Positions 1 through 7,825 of a DNA stretch of 64,000 bases are shown here, in pieces (the first letter of the stretch is position 1; the number at the start of each line of letters is the position of its first letter). This stretch comes from an uncultured Bacteroidales bacterium (GTDB taxonomy: Bacteria > Bacteroidota > Bacteroidia > Bacteroidales > Muribaculaceae): positions 62,001-126,000 of the forward strand of contig CADBDH010000008.1 of NCBI GenBank assembly GCA_902793405.1. The letters are read 5' to 3'. The translations under genes and the position numbers were made by a program. The notes under the pieces are model-generated. The model was not told where the DNA came from. It saw only the letters and a list, made by a program, of their open reading frames with translations, and did no database searches.

Positions 1-338
1 AGGGCGAGTTCACACAGCCTTCGACGGGCCGCAAGTGGGGCGACATCGAGTTGGCCCTGCGCTACGACTATCTGGACCTGAACAATCGCGACATCTACGG
101 CGGTTCGGGCGAGAACTACACCGCCGGTCTGAACTTCTACCTGGGCAACTCGGTAAAGATTGTCCTCAACTACCAGTACAGCAACAATGACCGCTATGCC
201 AACGGCAAGGGCAAACTCTTCATCGGCCACGATGCCACCGGCGCCCCCACCACCGACTACACCAAGGCTGTAGAGGGCAAGGGCAAAGGCGGTGTGAGCT
301 ACCACATGCTGGGCCTGCGTTTCGAGATTGACTTCTAA
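1..338 (+). CDS. OprO/OprP-like porin, C-terminal fragment (5' end outside window)
   Basis: The reading frame is open from base 3 and ends with TAA at 336-338; the start lies upstream of the window. The visible 111 residues contain alternating amphipathic strands (ALRYDYLDLNN, YTAGLNFYLGN, KIVLNYQYS) and finish with LRFEIDF, a terminal aromatic residue typical of outer-membrane beta-barrels. The pattern of a YDYLDLN strand followed by a GLNFYL strand is that of the phosphate-selective porin O/P family, which forms anion channels in the outer membrane. Substrate is not readable from this fragment. It is followed 29 bases later by a lipoprotein gene on the same strand and then by CYTH and SLC13 genes, which fits anion uptake (inference). 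Confidence 0.72.
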   Translation, partial: GEFTQPSTGRKWGDIELALRYDYLDLNNRDIYGGSGENYTAGLNFYLGNSVKIVLNYQYSNNDRYANGKGKLFIGHDATGAPTTDYTKAVEGKGKGGVSYHMLGLRFEIDF

Positions 339-367
339 TGGACAACCACTTTAAAGACATTACAACA

Positions 368-1207
368 ATGAAAAAGATACAATTAGCATTCATGCTGCTG
401 GCAGTGGTATTGCTGGCCTCGTGTGTAAAAGATAACGTGTATGAAGGCCCGTCCAAAATCGATGCCGTCTCCATGTCGCCCGAGGCTCCGACCTCGTTCG
501 ACGACGTTGTGGTTACTGTAACCGTTTCGGGCCTTCAGGCAGTGAAAACCGCTACGCTGAATTATAAAGCAGGTACAACGTCAGGTAGCCTGCCCATGGC
601 CGGCAGTGGCAATACCTATACGGCCGCGATTCCCGCCCAGCCCGATGGCACCAAGGTGACTTATACCGTTACAGTAGTCAATGAGGCCGGTTACACCACC
701 GTTTCGCCCGAGAAGGAGTTTACCGTGGGCGACAAACCCTCGGACTTCACCAAGCTGGTACTCAACGAACTCTATGGCGCTGCCGACGCTGATGCCGATA
801 AGTTCATCGAACTCTACAACAACGGCGACGATCCCATCAAGCTGAAGGGTGTTGTCATCAAGAAGGATGAGGAAGAGACCTGGAGGGGCCTGGAAGGCGA
901 AGTCATCATGGGTCACAGCTTCTTCACCATCGTGGGTGCCAAGGGTACCACCCCGCGCGGTTTCTCCAGCGGTTTCTCCAGCAAGAAGAGCGTGCTTGTC
1001 GAGATTTATGATCCCAACAACAATCTGGTGGATAAATTCCAGCGCGGCGAGAAGGAAGACGCTTGGGGCAACCAGTCGCTGGCCAAGGTGTCCGGTTCAT
1101 GGAGCCGCTGTCCCAACGGCACCGGCAAGTTCATGATTACCGACACGCCCACCCTGGGTGCAAAGAATCCCGACACCGGTACCGAGGATCCCACTGTAGT
1201 ACAGTAA
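368..1207 (+). CDS. Lipoprotein with lamin-tail domain
   Basis: The 279-residue product starts MKKIQLAFMLLAVVLLASC, a signal peptide with lipobox LASC and Cys19, so it should be lipid-anchored. An in-frame ATG at 338 would add ten residues before the signal sequence and overlap the porin stop; the ATG at 368 is preferred because it begins the signal peptide directly. Residues about 35-120 look like an Ig/FN3-type beta-sandwich. Residues about 130-270 (LVLNELYG, KFIELYNNGDDPI, LKGVVIKKD, GSWSRCPNGTG) match the lamin tail domain fold seen in many secreted Bacteroidota proteins. Its role is unknown. It lies directly downstream of the porin fragment and is probably co-transcribed with it. Confidence 0.75.
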   Translation: MKKIQLAFMLLAVVLLASCVKDNVYEGPSKIDAVSMSPEAPTSFDDVVVTVTVSGLQAVKTATLNYKAGTTSGSLPMAGSGNTYTAAIPAQPDGTKVTYTVTVVNEAGYTTVSPEKEFTVGDKPSDFTKLVLNELYGAADADADKFIELYNNGDDPIKLKGVVIKKDEEETWRGLEGEVIMGHSFFTIVGAKGTTPRGFSSGFSSKKSVLVEIYDPNNNLVDKFQRGEKEDAWGNQSLAKVSGSWSRCPNGTGKFMITDTPTLGAKNPDTGTEDPTVVQ

Positions 1208-1209
1208 TT

Positions 1210-1233
1210 CAAGTTTCACCCATGTGAAACTTG
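1210..1233 (+). terminator. Hairpin after the lipoprotein gene
   Basis: CAAGTTTCAC and GTGAAACTTG form a perfect 10-bp stem around a four-base loop, three bases after the lipoprotein stop codon. No clear U-tract follows, so intrinsic termination is only possible; it could instead stabilise the transcript end. Confidence 0.35.
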
Positions 1234-1236
1234 AAG

Positions 1237-1271
1237 TCTAGGGTCTAGGGTCTAGAGTCTAGAGTTTAGAG
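1237..1271. repeat. 7-base-periodic intergenic repeat (CTAGGGT type)
   Basis: GTCTAGG GTCTAGG GTCTAGA GTCTAGA GTTTAGA are consecutive heptamers with TAG in each unit. This is one of at least eight such arrays in the window, each with its own variant heptamer. It fills much of the 155-base gap before the next gene. Confidence 0.8.
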
Positions 1272-1362
1272 ACTCTCTCCACCTTTGGCATCTATTCGCC
1301 CTAAACAACGAGAAGTAATTATTTAATAACCATAAATCACTTAATCAAACCAAGAAAACAAA

Positions 1363-2007
1363 ATGGCAAAAGAAGAATTGAAGATTGGTGAAATCTCAAA
1401 GCCCCGCTTTGAGTTCCGCAGTTTCGGACGTTGTTTCTGCGAGGCCGGCAAGCGTATGGCCCGCCTGAGTGTTCCCGTGCCCGAGAAGGTGTGGGAGCGC
1501 CACAGCACCGAGACCTATATCGTGAGCCGCACCAATGACGTGAACAACACCAAAATCCGCAACGGCAAGATGGACATCAAGACCTATGTCCAGACCGTCG
1601 ACGGGCTGGAGCAGTGGAATCCCCTGATGAAGGGCGAGTTCCCCATTGCTGCCCAGGTGCTGCGCGACGAGGTGTTCCCCGCCTTTAAGGTGGACGGCAT
1701 GCCCGAATTGACCAAGGACACCTACACTCTGGAGGAATTCCTGGAGATGATCGATGCACATCCCGACCTGCAGGCCGTGAGCGTGGAGAAAATCCGCTAT
1801 GGCTACATGGTTAACGACACCATCTGCGAGACGGGCGACGTCTATATCAACGGTGCCCTGGTCAGGACCATCAACTCTGAATCGACCGAGGTCGAGGACA
1901 TCAAGAAGACCCTGGCCGACCTGGGTCTGGAGGGCGTTGAGAACATCAACTACCTGCAGGCCATCAAGCGTGTGATTGGCATGATTAACAAACCCTTAGC
2001 AAACTAA
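1363..2007 (+). CDS. Divergent CYTH-like protein
   Basis: A 214-residue protein with no signal peptide, so cytoplasmic. Residues 15-21 (RFEFRSF) and the following stretch, including KIRNGKMDIKTYVQ around residue 66 and GLEQWNP, resemble the alternating charged strands of CYTH/triphosphate tunnel proteins, but the canonical ExExK signature is not intact. It ends six bases before a clear CYTH protein, and both start MAKE. A duplicated and diverged tunnel domain is the simplest reading; the family assignment is inferred and enzymatic activity is doubtful. The start is the first ATG after a 155-base gap; no other in-frame start gives a better fit. Confidence 0.5.
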   Translation: MAKEELKIGEISKPRFEFRSFGRCFCEAGKRMARLSVPVPEKVWERHSTETYIVSRTNDVNNTKIRNGKMDIKTYVQTVDGLEQWNPLMKGEFPIAAQVLRDEVFPAFKVDGMPELTKDTYTLEEFLEMIDAHPDLQAVSVEKIRYGYMVNDTICETGDVYINGALVRTINSESTEVEDIKKTLADLGLEGVENINYLQAIKRVIGMINKPLAN

Positions 2008-2013
2008 ACGGAT

Positions 2014-2484
2014 ATGGCAAAAGAGATTGAAAGAAAATTTCTGGTGAAGGGTGATTTCAAGAACGAGGCCTTCAAGGCAACCCGCATCACCCAGGGTTAC
2101 CTGAGCTCGGTTCCCGAGCGCACGGTGCGTGTCCGCATCAAGGGCGACAAGGGTTTCATCACCATCAAGGGCATCGGCAACGCCAGTGGCGCCAGCCGCT
2201 ACGAGTGGGAGAAGGAGATTCCCGTCGAGGAGGTGAAGGAGCTGCTGCTCATCTGCGAGCCCGGCGTGATCGACAAGACCCGCTATCTGGTCAAGGCCGG
2301 TGAATTCACCTTCGAGGTAGACGAGTTCTACGGCGACAACGAGGGCCTCACGATGGCCGAGGTCGAGCTGCCCGACGAGAACGCCGCCTTTGAGCGTCCC
2401 GACTGGTTGGGCGAGGAGGTCACTGGTGACCCGCGCTATTACAATTCCATGCTCATGAAGAATCCCTTCAAGAACTGGAAATAA
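2014..2484 (+). CDS. CYTH domain protein (triphosphate tunnel metalloenzyme)
   Basis: A 156-residue protein beginning MAKEIERKFLV, the ExExK signature (E4, E6, K8) that binds metal and triphosphate in CYTH enzymes. Other hallmarks are the RVRIKGDKGFITIKG strands (about residues 38-54), KTRYLV (about 88), FEVDEFYG (about 98) and AEVELP (about 114). The whole protein is one CYTH domain, the size of bacterial NE0496/ClTTM-like proteins, many of which hydrolyse inorganic tripolyphosphate. It lies six bases after the divergent CYTH-like gene and just before an intrinsic terminator, with an SLC13 transporter next. Exact substrate is not predictable from sequence. Confidence 0.88.
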   Translation: MAKEIERKFLVKGDFKNEAFKATRITQGYLSSVPERTVRVRIKGDKGFITIKGIGNASGASRYEWEKEIPVEEVKELLLICEPGVIDKTRYLVKAGEFTFEVDEFYGDNEGLTMAEVELPDENAAFERPDWLGEEVTGDPRYYNSMLMKNPFKNWK

Positions 2485-2513
2485 CCGCTGACTATTTTAT
2501 TGTAATTCATTCT

Positions 2514-2550
2514 GGTGGCGTGCGACGGCACGTCGTGCGCCACCTTTTTT
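2514..2550 (+). terminator. Intrinsic terminator after the CYTH genes
   Basis: GGTGGCGTGCGACG pairs with CGTCGTGCGCCACC (two G-U pairs) around a three-base loop, followed by six T at 2545-2550. It should end the porin-lipoprotein-CYTH transcripts and separate them from the transporter gene. Confidence 0.85.
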
Positions 2551-2571
2551 CTTTAAGACAGAATAACCAAA

Positions 2572-4290
2572 ATGGCTGAGGAGCGAATAGACCAGCAACC
2601 GGCTTTTGACCCGCTGGACATGAACAACTACCGGATTGAGAAACTGCCCAAGATGCAGAAGTCCGGTTTTGAAAAGATATTACAACGCATTGGTGCGCCG
2701 CTGGCTATACTGGCGTTTATCGCCATCTATTGGCTGGCCGACATCCCGTTCATCAACCGCATCGACACCAATAGCGAAACCACCACGCTCACCGAGTCGG
2801 CCATGAAACGTTATGACCAGATAGCTGAGACGCAACTCAAGCAATTGAAGACCCCTGACGGCGAGCAGGTCAAAGCCGATGAACTCACCGAGCAGCAACA
2901 GGCTCAAATCACCGATGCGGCGCATGACAAGTTCATCCGCATCAACTATGCCATGCTGGCCATCTTTGTGGCGGCTATTATCCTGTGGATCAGCGAGGCG
3001 ATCCCCAACTACCTCACGTCGCTGCTTGTGATACTGTCGATTGTGCTTACGGGCGTCACCACCGACAAGACCGCCTATGCCCAGCTGGGCCATCCGGTGA
3101 TGTGGCTCAACATTCTGTCATTTATTCTGGCGAGTATGCTGGTCAAGACACAGGTGGCCAAGCGGTTTGCCCTCTGGTTTGTGCTCAAGTTCGGCAAGAA
3201 TGCGAGCGGCATCATGATCAGCTTCATCGTCATCAACCTGGTGCTCTCGGCCTTCATCTCGGCTACGACGGCCAAGGCGGCCATCTTGCTGCCCATCTTC
3301 ATGGTCATCGCAGCCATCTATGGCGCAACGGGCGGTAAGAACCGCAACAACTTCGGCCGCAACCTGATTTTGCAGAACCTGTTTCAAATCAACTTGGGCG
3401 CCAACTCGTTCCTGACCGGTTCGGGTGCTACGCTGCTGGCAGGCTCAATCATCGCCGGAGCAATGGGATGGGGCGCTTTCAGTTATCAGGACTGGTTCAA
3501 GGTCGCCTTTCCGATGAACGTGCTGCTGATTTTCATCGGCTGGTTTGTTGGTTCCAAGATTTACTTCCCGCTCAAGAAGGAAGAGCGTGTGCCGCAGATT
3601 GCCGGCGGTATGGACCGCCTGCGTGACGAGCTCAAGAAACTGGGCAAGATGAGGATCGATGAGTACAAGGCCATCGCCATCTTTGTCGTTGTGCTGTTGC
3701 TGTGGGCGACCGATAAACAACACGGCATCAACCAGACTGCTGTGGCATTCATGGGTGCTGTGGTGGCCCTGTTGCCGGGCATCGGCATCGTCAAGTGGAA
3801 CGATGTGGATATCCCCTGGCACCTGTTGCTGTTCTCGGCTGGCGCCTATACGTTGGGTGCGGGCCTTGACGCGACAGGCTTGTCGGGCACGATGGTCGAG
3901 GCGTTGTTTGCCGGTCTGGGCATCACCCAGTCCACCCCGTTCTGGACGATATACCTGATACTGACGGCGGGCATCCTGTTGTTCTCGCTCGTCTTCGAGT
4001 CCAAGACGATGCTCACGCTCATCTTCATCCCCATCGCCATTGGTGTGGCGCAAAAGAACGGTTATCCCATCATGAGCTTGGCCTTCCCTGTTGCGCTGCT
4101 TGTGGGACACGTCTATGTGCTGCCCTTCAACAGCAAGCCGGCGGCTCTGCTCTACACCACCAACCAGTACAGCTGGAGCGATACCTTCAAGTTCGGTATC
4201 ACGATGATGTTCATCAGCTGGCTCATGATTATCCTGTGGGGAGAGACCGTGCTGCGGTGGTTCGGTTACACCAGCGGTGTGTTCTTCTAG
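2572..4290 (+). CDS. SLC13/DASS-family anion:sodium symporter
   Basis: A 572-residue polytopic inner-membrane protein. WISEAIPNYLTSLLVI (about 139-154) matches the W-x-TEAIP-x-x-x-TALL signature of the divalent anion:Na+ symporter family. SAFISATTAKAAILLP (about 226-241) sits where the first Ser-Asn-Thr anion motif lies, and LPFNSKPAALLYTT near residue 515 is in the place of the second; neither is a textbook SNT. LFSAGAYTLGAGLDATGLSG (about 421-440) is another family block. An unusual charged hydrophilic segment (about 65-120) is inserted after the first membrane helix. Family substrates include dicarboxylates, sulfate and phosphate; the nearby porin and CYTH genes lean towards a phosphate-type anion (inference). 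Confidence 0.85.
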   Translation: MAEERIDQQPAFDPLDMNNYRIEKLPKMQKSGFEKILQRIGAPLAILAFIAIYWLADIPFINRIDTNSETTTLTESAMKRYDQIAETQLKQLKTPDGEQVKADELTEQQQAQITDAAHDKFIRINYAMLAIFVAAIILWISEAIPNYLTSLLVILSIVLTGVTTDKTAYAQLGHPVMWLNILSFILASMLVKTQVAKRFALWFVLKFGKNASGIMISFIVINLVLSAFISATTAKAAILLPIFMVIAAIYGATGGKNRNNFGRNLILQNLFQINLGANSFLTGSGATLLAGSIIAGAMGWGAFSYQDWFKVAFPMNVLLIFIGWFVGSKIYFPLKKEERVPQIAGGMDRLRDELKKLGKMRIDEYKAIAIFVVVLLLWATDKQHGINQTAVAFMGAVVALLPGIGIVKWNDVDIPWHLLLFSAGAYTLGAGLDATGLSGTMVEALFAGLGITQSTPFWTIYLILTAGILLFSLVFESKTMLTLIFIPIAIGVAQKNGYPIMSLAFPVALLVGHVYVLPFNSKPAALLYTTNQYSWSDTFKFGITMMFISWLMIILWGETVLRWFGYTSGVFF

Positions 4291-4315
4291 AGGCCCGTTG
4301 CAGAGCCATTCAACG

Positions 4316-4354
4316 AAAAAGCGGCCCAGCCAGACAAACGTCTGATTGGGCCGC
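4316..4354. terminator. Bidirectional terminator between convergent genes
   Basis: GCGGCCCAGCCAGAC pairs with GTCTGATTGGGCCGC around a short loop. Five A at 4316-4320 give a U-tract for minus-strand transcription, so it best serves the DUF2795 gene, but its position between converging genes suits both. Confidence 0.75.
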
Positions 4355-4382
4355 CGTTATCTTCTCAATAAAAAGTAACCGG

Positions 4383-4607
4383 CTAATATTCGTCAGGGTT
4401 GAAGAAGAAGTCGTCGTCGTTGGTCGGATAGTCGGGCCAGATGTCCTCGATAGATTCGTAGGTATCGCCCTCATCTTCAATCTCCTGCAGGTTTTCGATC
4501 ACTTCGAGAGGTGCGCCACTGCGCACGGCATAGTCGATGAGCTCGGCCTTGGTTGCGGGCCAGGGAGCATCTTCGAGTTTGGTAGCCAATTCAAGTGTCC
4601 AATACAT
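4383..4607 (-). CDS. DUF2795-type small acidic protein
   Basis: A 74-residue, very acidic cytoplasmic protein starting MYWTLELATKLEDAPWPATK. The layout, with an N-terminal aromatic stretch, a central PATKAELIDYAVRSGAP motif reminiscent of DUF2795 and a tail rich in D, E and F (DDDFFFNPDEY), is widespread as a single-copy hypothetical gene in Bacteroidota. Function is unknown. It lies between a bidirectional terminator and the cobalamin adenosyltransferase gene, with its own -7 box upstream, so it is probably a monocistronic unit. Confidence 0.8.
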   Translation of the reverse strand: MYWTLELATKLEDAPWPATKAELIDYAVRSGAPLEVIENLQEIEDEGDTYESIEDIWPDYPTNDDDFFFNPDEY

Positions 4608-4662
4608 AGTTCTTTCTTGTTCGCTTTTTTATGAAAATATCCTGTGTTTTAAAAATTGTGTG

Positions 4663-4670
4663 CAAAAGTA
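4663..4670 (-). promoter_or_regulatory. -7 box for the DUF2795 gene
   Basis: On the minus strand the sequence reads TACTTTTG, matching the Bacteroidota TAnnTTTG -7 element, 56 bases before the start codon. No clear -33 TTG was found at the usual spacing. Confidence 0.5.
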
Positions 4671-4686
4671 ATACTATTTTTCAATT

Positions 4687-5241
4687 CTAGGCATTCTTAT
4701 CCCAATAAATTTCCTCTACTTGGTTGTGAATGTTGTTATATCTGGCGAAAACGAAGAAGAAATCGCTTAATCGGTTCAGATATTCCAGCACCAGAGCATC
4801 GACTGTAGCGGTGCGGGCCAGCGTGACAACGCGGCGCTCGGCACGGCGCGTGATGGTGCGGCAGCGGTCGGCCTGGGCCGACAGGCGTGTTCCGCCAGGC
4901 AGGATAAAGCCCTGCATGGGCGGCAGCTCCTCGCTCATCCGGTCCATCATCTGCTCCAGAGCGGTGACATCGTCCTGAGTGAGGCCATAGAGCGTAGCAT
5001 CCTTGGCATCGTTGGCCAGATAGGCGCCGATGTTGAACAGCTTGTTCTGCGCCTTGCGCAGCAGGGCGATAATCTCCTGGTCATCGAGTTTGGTACTGTG
5101 CATCAGCACGCCGATGTTGCTGTTCAGCTCATCGACGGTGCCGTAGGCCTCGACGCGCACGTCGTCCTTGCTCACGCGGTTGCCGCTCACCAGCGACGTC
5201 TGTCCGGCATCGCCGGTACGGGTATAAACTTTACCTTTCAT
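4687..5241 (-). CDS. PduO-type ATP:cob(I)alamin adenosyltransferase
   Basis: A 184-residue soluble protein that transfers the adenosyl group of ATP to cob(I)alamin, making the coenzyme B12 used by methylmalonyl-CoA mutase and similar enzymes. The N-terminal KVYTRTGDAGQTSLVSG (residues 4-20) is the ATP-binding signature, RVEAYGTVDELNS (about 29-41) follows, and RRAERRVVTL (about 132) and YLNRLSDFFFVFARY (about 159-173) are the conserved helices at the active site of PduO enzymes. Length is normal for the family. No cobalamin biosynthesis genes are nearby, so it appears as a stand-alone salvage gene. Confidence 0.93.
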   Translation of the reverse strand: MKGKVYTRTGDAGQTSLVSGNRVSKDDVRVEAYGTVDELNSNIGVLMHSTKLDDQEIIALLRKAQNKLFNIGAYLANDAKDATLYGLTQDDVTALEQMMDRMSEELPPMQGFILPGGTRLSAQADRCRTITRRAERRVVTLARTATVDALVLEYLNRLSDFFFVFARYNNIHNQVEEIYWDKNA

Positions 5242-5396
5242 TGTGATGTATTCGGTTATTGTTGTTAATGTCGTTTTATTCTTAACGGATAAATCCCGCC
5301 AATGTTATATCACCAGCAAGAAACGTGCCATTCCGCCGACAACTGACGTAATGACATGGAAATTAATGCCCACTCAACCCCGTCGCTTAAATTAAA

Positions 5397-5730
5397 ACAC
5401 GAATGCCCGTAAATGTCCACGAATTATCATAAATAATATTCATGGCCATTCATGCTAAGATAAAAGACACGAATGCCCAGAAATGTCCACGAATCATCAT
5501 AAATAAAATATTCATGCCCATTCATGGTAATTGATGGTCATTCATGTTAAAATAAAAGACACGAATGCCCGTAAATGTCCACGAATCACCATAAATAAAA
5601 TATTTAATGATCATTCGTGGTAATTCATGGCCATTCATGCTAAGATAAAAGACACGAATGCCCAGAAATGTCCACGAATTATCATAAAATATTTATGACC
5701 ATTCGTGAGTATTCTTGGTCATTCGTGTTA
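5397..5730. repeat. Four tandem copies of the CACGAATG palindromic repeat
   Basis: Four units of about 70-93 bp begin at 5397, 5467, 5559 and 5652, each starting ACACGAATGCCC(G/A) and continuing AAATGTCCACGAAT. The second half of each unit (TCATTCGTGGTAATTCATGG) is roughly the reverse complement of the first, so each unit could fold as an imperfect hairpin. Single copies recur at 6622, 7733 and 8714. Nothing coding is evident in 5242-5755. The units are adjacent without unique spacers, so this is not a CRISPR array. Confidence 0.85.
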
Positions 5731-5755
5731 GATGTTTTTTCTGTCGATTCGTGCC

Positions 5756-6541
5756 CTAGAACTCGATGCCGAGTTTGATGGACAGGCAGTGGTAGGGGTT
5801 GTTCTGCTCGTTACTGCCTTTGTGGTGCCAGATGGCGGTTTGCTTTTGAGTTACAACAGCGAGATCAGTACTCTGCATGCTGTAGCCCAGCGAGGCATTG
5901 ATGGCCAGTTTGTCTGTCAGCCCCATTCGGCAGCCCAGCGAGGGGTTGAACATCAGTCCATAGGCTTTATTGCCCAGAGTGTAACCTAAGCGGCAATCCA
6001 GAAAAGGCGAAAATTTGCTCTTCAACAGGTCGAAGCGAACGTCGCCAAACACGGGAAACATGTAAAAATCAGTCTTTTTGGCGAAATCAGGTTTACTATG
6101 CTTGTTGTGGCTGATTTTCATGCCAGCACCAGCACCGATAAACAACCATGGCTTCAATTGGTAGCCATGGACCGTGCTGAAGCCGAAGTGGTCCTGTGAA
6201 ATGGCGTCGATGGATTTATAGTACTCCAGGTCAACAAAGCCGCGGTAACCCTTCTGCGGCCCTCTGCCAGGCGTGAAGTTGCTGCCCATCGACTGCTGCG
6301 GCTGCCAGTCCTCCTTGGTGATCTGCTTGATGCTATCCCAGTAGATGGTCTTCAGCGTGCCGTCATCTTCCTGGATGACCAGCGAGTCCAGCGGAGCATA
6401 GGTTACAATCTTGCCCCTCACTCGGTGGCCATTTTTCAACTTCACCACCTCTTGTTTCTCTTTCTTGTTCTGAGTCTGAGCTTGTACAAAAGCTGTACCG
6501 CCCAGCAGGCACAAAGCCAGCATGACAATGATTCGTTTCAT
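5756..6541 (-). CDS. Small outer-membrane beta-barrel-like protein
   Basis: A 261-residue product. The frame is open further upstream, but the ATG at 6541 starts a clear signal peptide (MKRIIVMLALCLLGGTAFVQAQ) and lies 32 bases below a -7 box, so the longer version is rejected. After a short N-terminal segment (VVKLKNGHRVRGKIV, a strand pair seen in many Bacteroidota exported proteins, about residues 33-47), the rest is a series of amphipathic strands (FIGAGAGMKIS, FSPFLDCRLGY, GLMFNPSLGCRMG) ending SIKLGIEF, with the terminal Phe typical of outer-membrane barrels. Specific function is unknown. Neighbouring genes on both sides are flanked by palindromic repeats. Confidence 0.7.
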   Translation of the reverse strand: MKRIIVMLALCLLGGTAFVQAQTQNKKEKQEVVKLKNGHRVRGKIVTYAPLDSLVIQEDDGTLKTIYWDSIKQITKEDWQPQQSMGSNFTPGRGPQKGYRGFVDLEYYKSIDAISQDHFGFSTVHGYQLKPWLFIGAGAGMKISHNKHSKPDFAKKTDFYMFPVFGDVRFDLLKSKFSPFLDCRLGYTLGNKAYGLMFNPSLGCRMGLTDKLAINASLGYSMQSTDLAVVTQKQTAIWHHKGSNEQNNPYHCLSIKLGIEF

Positions 6542-6572
6542 ATCTTCACAGTATTTGATAGTGTATTCTTTG

Positions 6573-6580
6573 CAAAGATA
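6573..6580 (-). promoter_or_regulatory. -7 box for the beta-barrel gene
   Basis: The minus strand reads TATCTTTG, a TAnnTTTG match, 32 bases before the chosen ATG. It supports the start at 6541 over longer alternatives. Confidence 0.55.
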
Positions 6581-6621
6581 GAACAAATCAGACAATCCAA
6601 CCATAAATCCACCATGTTTAT

Positions 6622-6702
6622 CACACGAATGCCCATAAATGCCCACGAATCCTCAAAAAAAACATTCATGTCCATTCGTGATCATTCATGGCCATTCGTG
6701 TT
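6622..6702. repeat. CACGAATG palindromic repeat, single copy
   Basis: Begins CACACGAATGCCC and ends CATTCATGGCCATTCGTG, the reverse-complementary arm. It lies just downstream of the 6722-7663 gene and 81 bases upstream of the chosen start of the beta-barrel gene. Confidence 0.8.
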
Positions 6703-6721
6703 CGATAATGAAGTACTGTCC

Positions 6722-7663
6722 TTATTCTCCATTCAGGATGAAATTGATGATGTAGTTGATGTCGCCAATGTTGATTTCGCCGTCATCGTTCGCGTCGGCG
6801 GCGGGTGCTCGAGTGTGGCCCGCGTTGCCGCCCATGACGACAATGTCAATCACGCTGTTAGCATCGGCGATATTAATCTCCCCATCGCCATTCACGTCAC
6901 CAGGAATATCAAACAAGGCCGGGTTGTAGCGCATGCCCTTATAGATGATTTTGCCGTCCTTGATGACGTGACTCAAACCGCAATACTCCTGGTAGTCGGC
7001 ATCGGGGTCAGGCTCGCGGGTAAACGGCGTCAACAGGTCACCCATGTTGCGGCTGTCAAAGCCGATGCCCTCGACCACATAGCACATCGTGTCCCCATTC
7101 TCCTTCACATAGGCATAACGGTTACAATTGTACCCATCAATTACAATTGGTTCAGTCATTATGAAGTTCTCATCGTTTAAAATCGTATCAACCTGATAGT
7201 CAGTATAGTAACCTCCTAGAATAATAGACTCTGGAAAATCATGGTAAAAGAAATATAAAGCTTCTCCATCTTCAATGCCAACATAGAACATGTGAGGTCT
7301 GATGTTTCGTCCTTCCTGAACGACCTTATCTAAAGCCCAATTGTTGTAACAGTCTATCTTCAGACCTGGATCCTCTTCAAGCGAACTGATAATACTGTCA
7401 TTGCTAAAATCAATATGGTTCCCTGTGTAGTAATGGCATAGTTTTGCATTTCCTCCTGAATACCAATGCCATTCCGTATCGGTGCCTTGAATTTCATAGG
7501 TGTAATAATAGCTGGTAGTGTCACCATGATTGATAATGACCTTTTCGTTGACCCACTTCATGCCTTCTTGAACAAGAGGCATGGGAGGGTTATTTTGTGC
7601 CACTGCCTGGATCATGCCCAGTAGGGCGAAAAGTGATATAAGTAATGTCTTTTTCATAAGCAT
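6722..7663 (-). CDS. Secreted protein with two dockerin-like repeats (paralogue 1)
   Basis: A 313-residue exported protein; MLMKKTLLISLFALLGMIQAVAQ is a signal peptide (the second Met, at 7657, is an equally plausible start). A central unassigned domain of about 220 residues (EGMKWVNEKV, GIEDGEALYFF, CYVVEGIGFDSR, KIIYKGMRYNPALF) is shared with two neighbouring genes. The C-terminus holds two calcium-loop dockerin-type repeats: GDVNGDGEINIADANSVI and ADANDDGEINIGDINYII. Such tails are common on Bacteroidales secreted proteins; their binding partner is not known here, and no cohesin domain was recognised in the window. This copy keeps both repeats, while the two paralogues have lost the first. 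Confidence 0.75.
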   Translation of the reverse strand: MLMKKTLLISLFALLGMIQAVAQNNPPMPLVQEGMKWVNEKVIINHGDTTSYYYTYEIQGTDTEWHWYSGGNAKLCHYYTGNHIDFSNDSIISSLEEDPGLKIDCYNNWALDKVVQEGRNIRPHMFYVGIEDGEALYFFYHDFPESIILGGYYTDYQVDTILNDENFIMTEPIVIDGYNCNRYAYVKENGDTMCYVVEGIGFDSRNMGDLLTPFTREPDPDADYQEYCGLSHVIKDGKIIYKGMRYNPALFDIPGDVNGDGEINIADANSVIDIVVMGGNAGHTRAPAADANDDGEINIGDINYIINFILNGE

Positions 7664-7732
7664 GATTTTATTTCTCGTTAAACAAAATGATTTGCTGCAA
7701 AGTGAGCTAAAATTTGTTGAATTTTGTGAGTC

Positions 7733-7807
7733 GCACGAAAGTTCATGAGGCCCACGATATTTTCAAATAATTAATGGTCATTCGTGGTCATTTATGGCCA
7801 TTCGTGT
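7733..7807. repeat. CACGAATG palindromic repeat, degenerate copy
   Basis: A weak left arm (CGCACGAAAGTTCATGAGGCC) is followed by a well-conserved right arm (GGTCATTCGTGGTCATTTAT, GGCCATTCGTG). It sits between paralogues 1 and 2 of the dockerin-like family, at the same position relative to the gene 3' end as the copies at 6622 and 8714. Confidence 0.7.
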
Positions 7808-7825
7808 TCGATAATGAAGTGATGT

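Noticed and set aside
5397-5730. Possible CRISPR array
   Set aside because: The units are adjacent, 70-93 bp long and internally palindromic, with no unique spacers and no cas genes.
6425-7180. A 251-codon plus-strand frame spanning the beta-barrel and dockerin-like genes
   Set aside because: It crosses a palindromic repeat and lies antisense to two genes with clear signal peptides.
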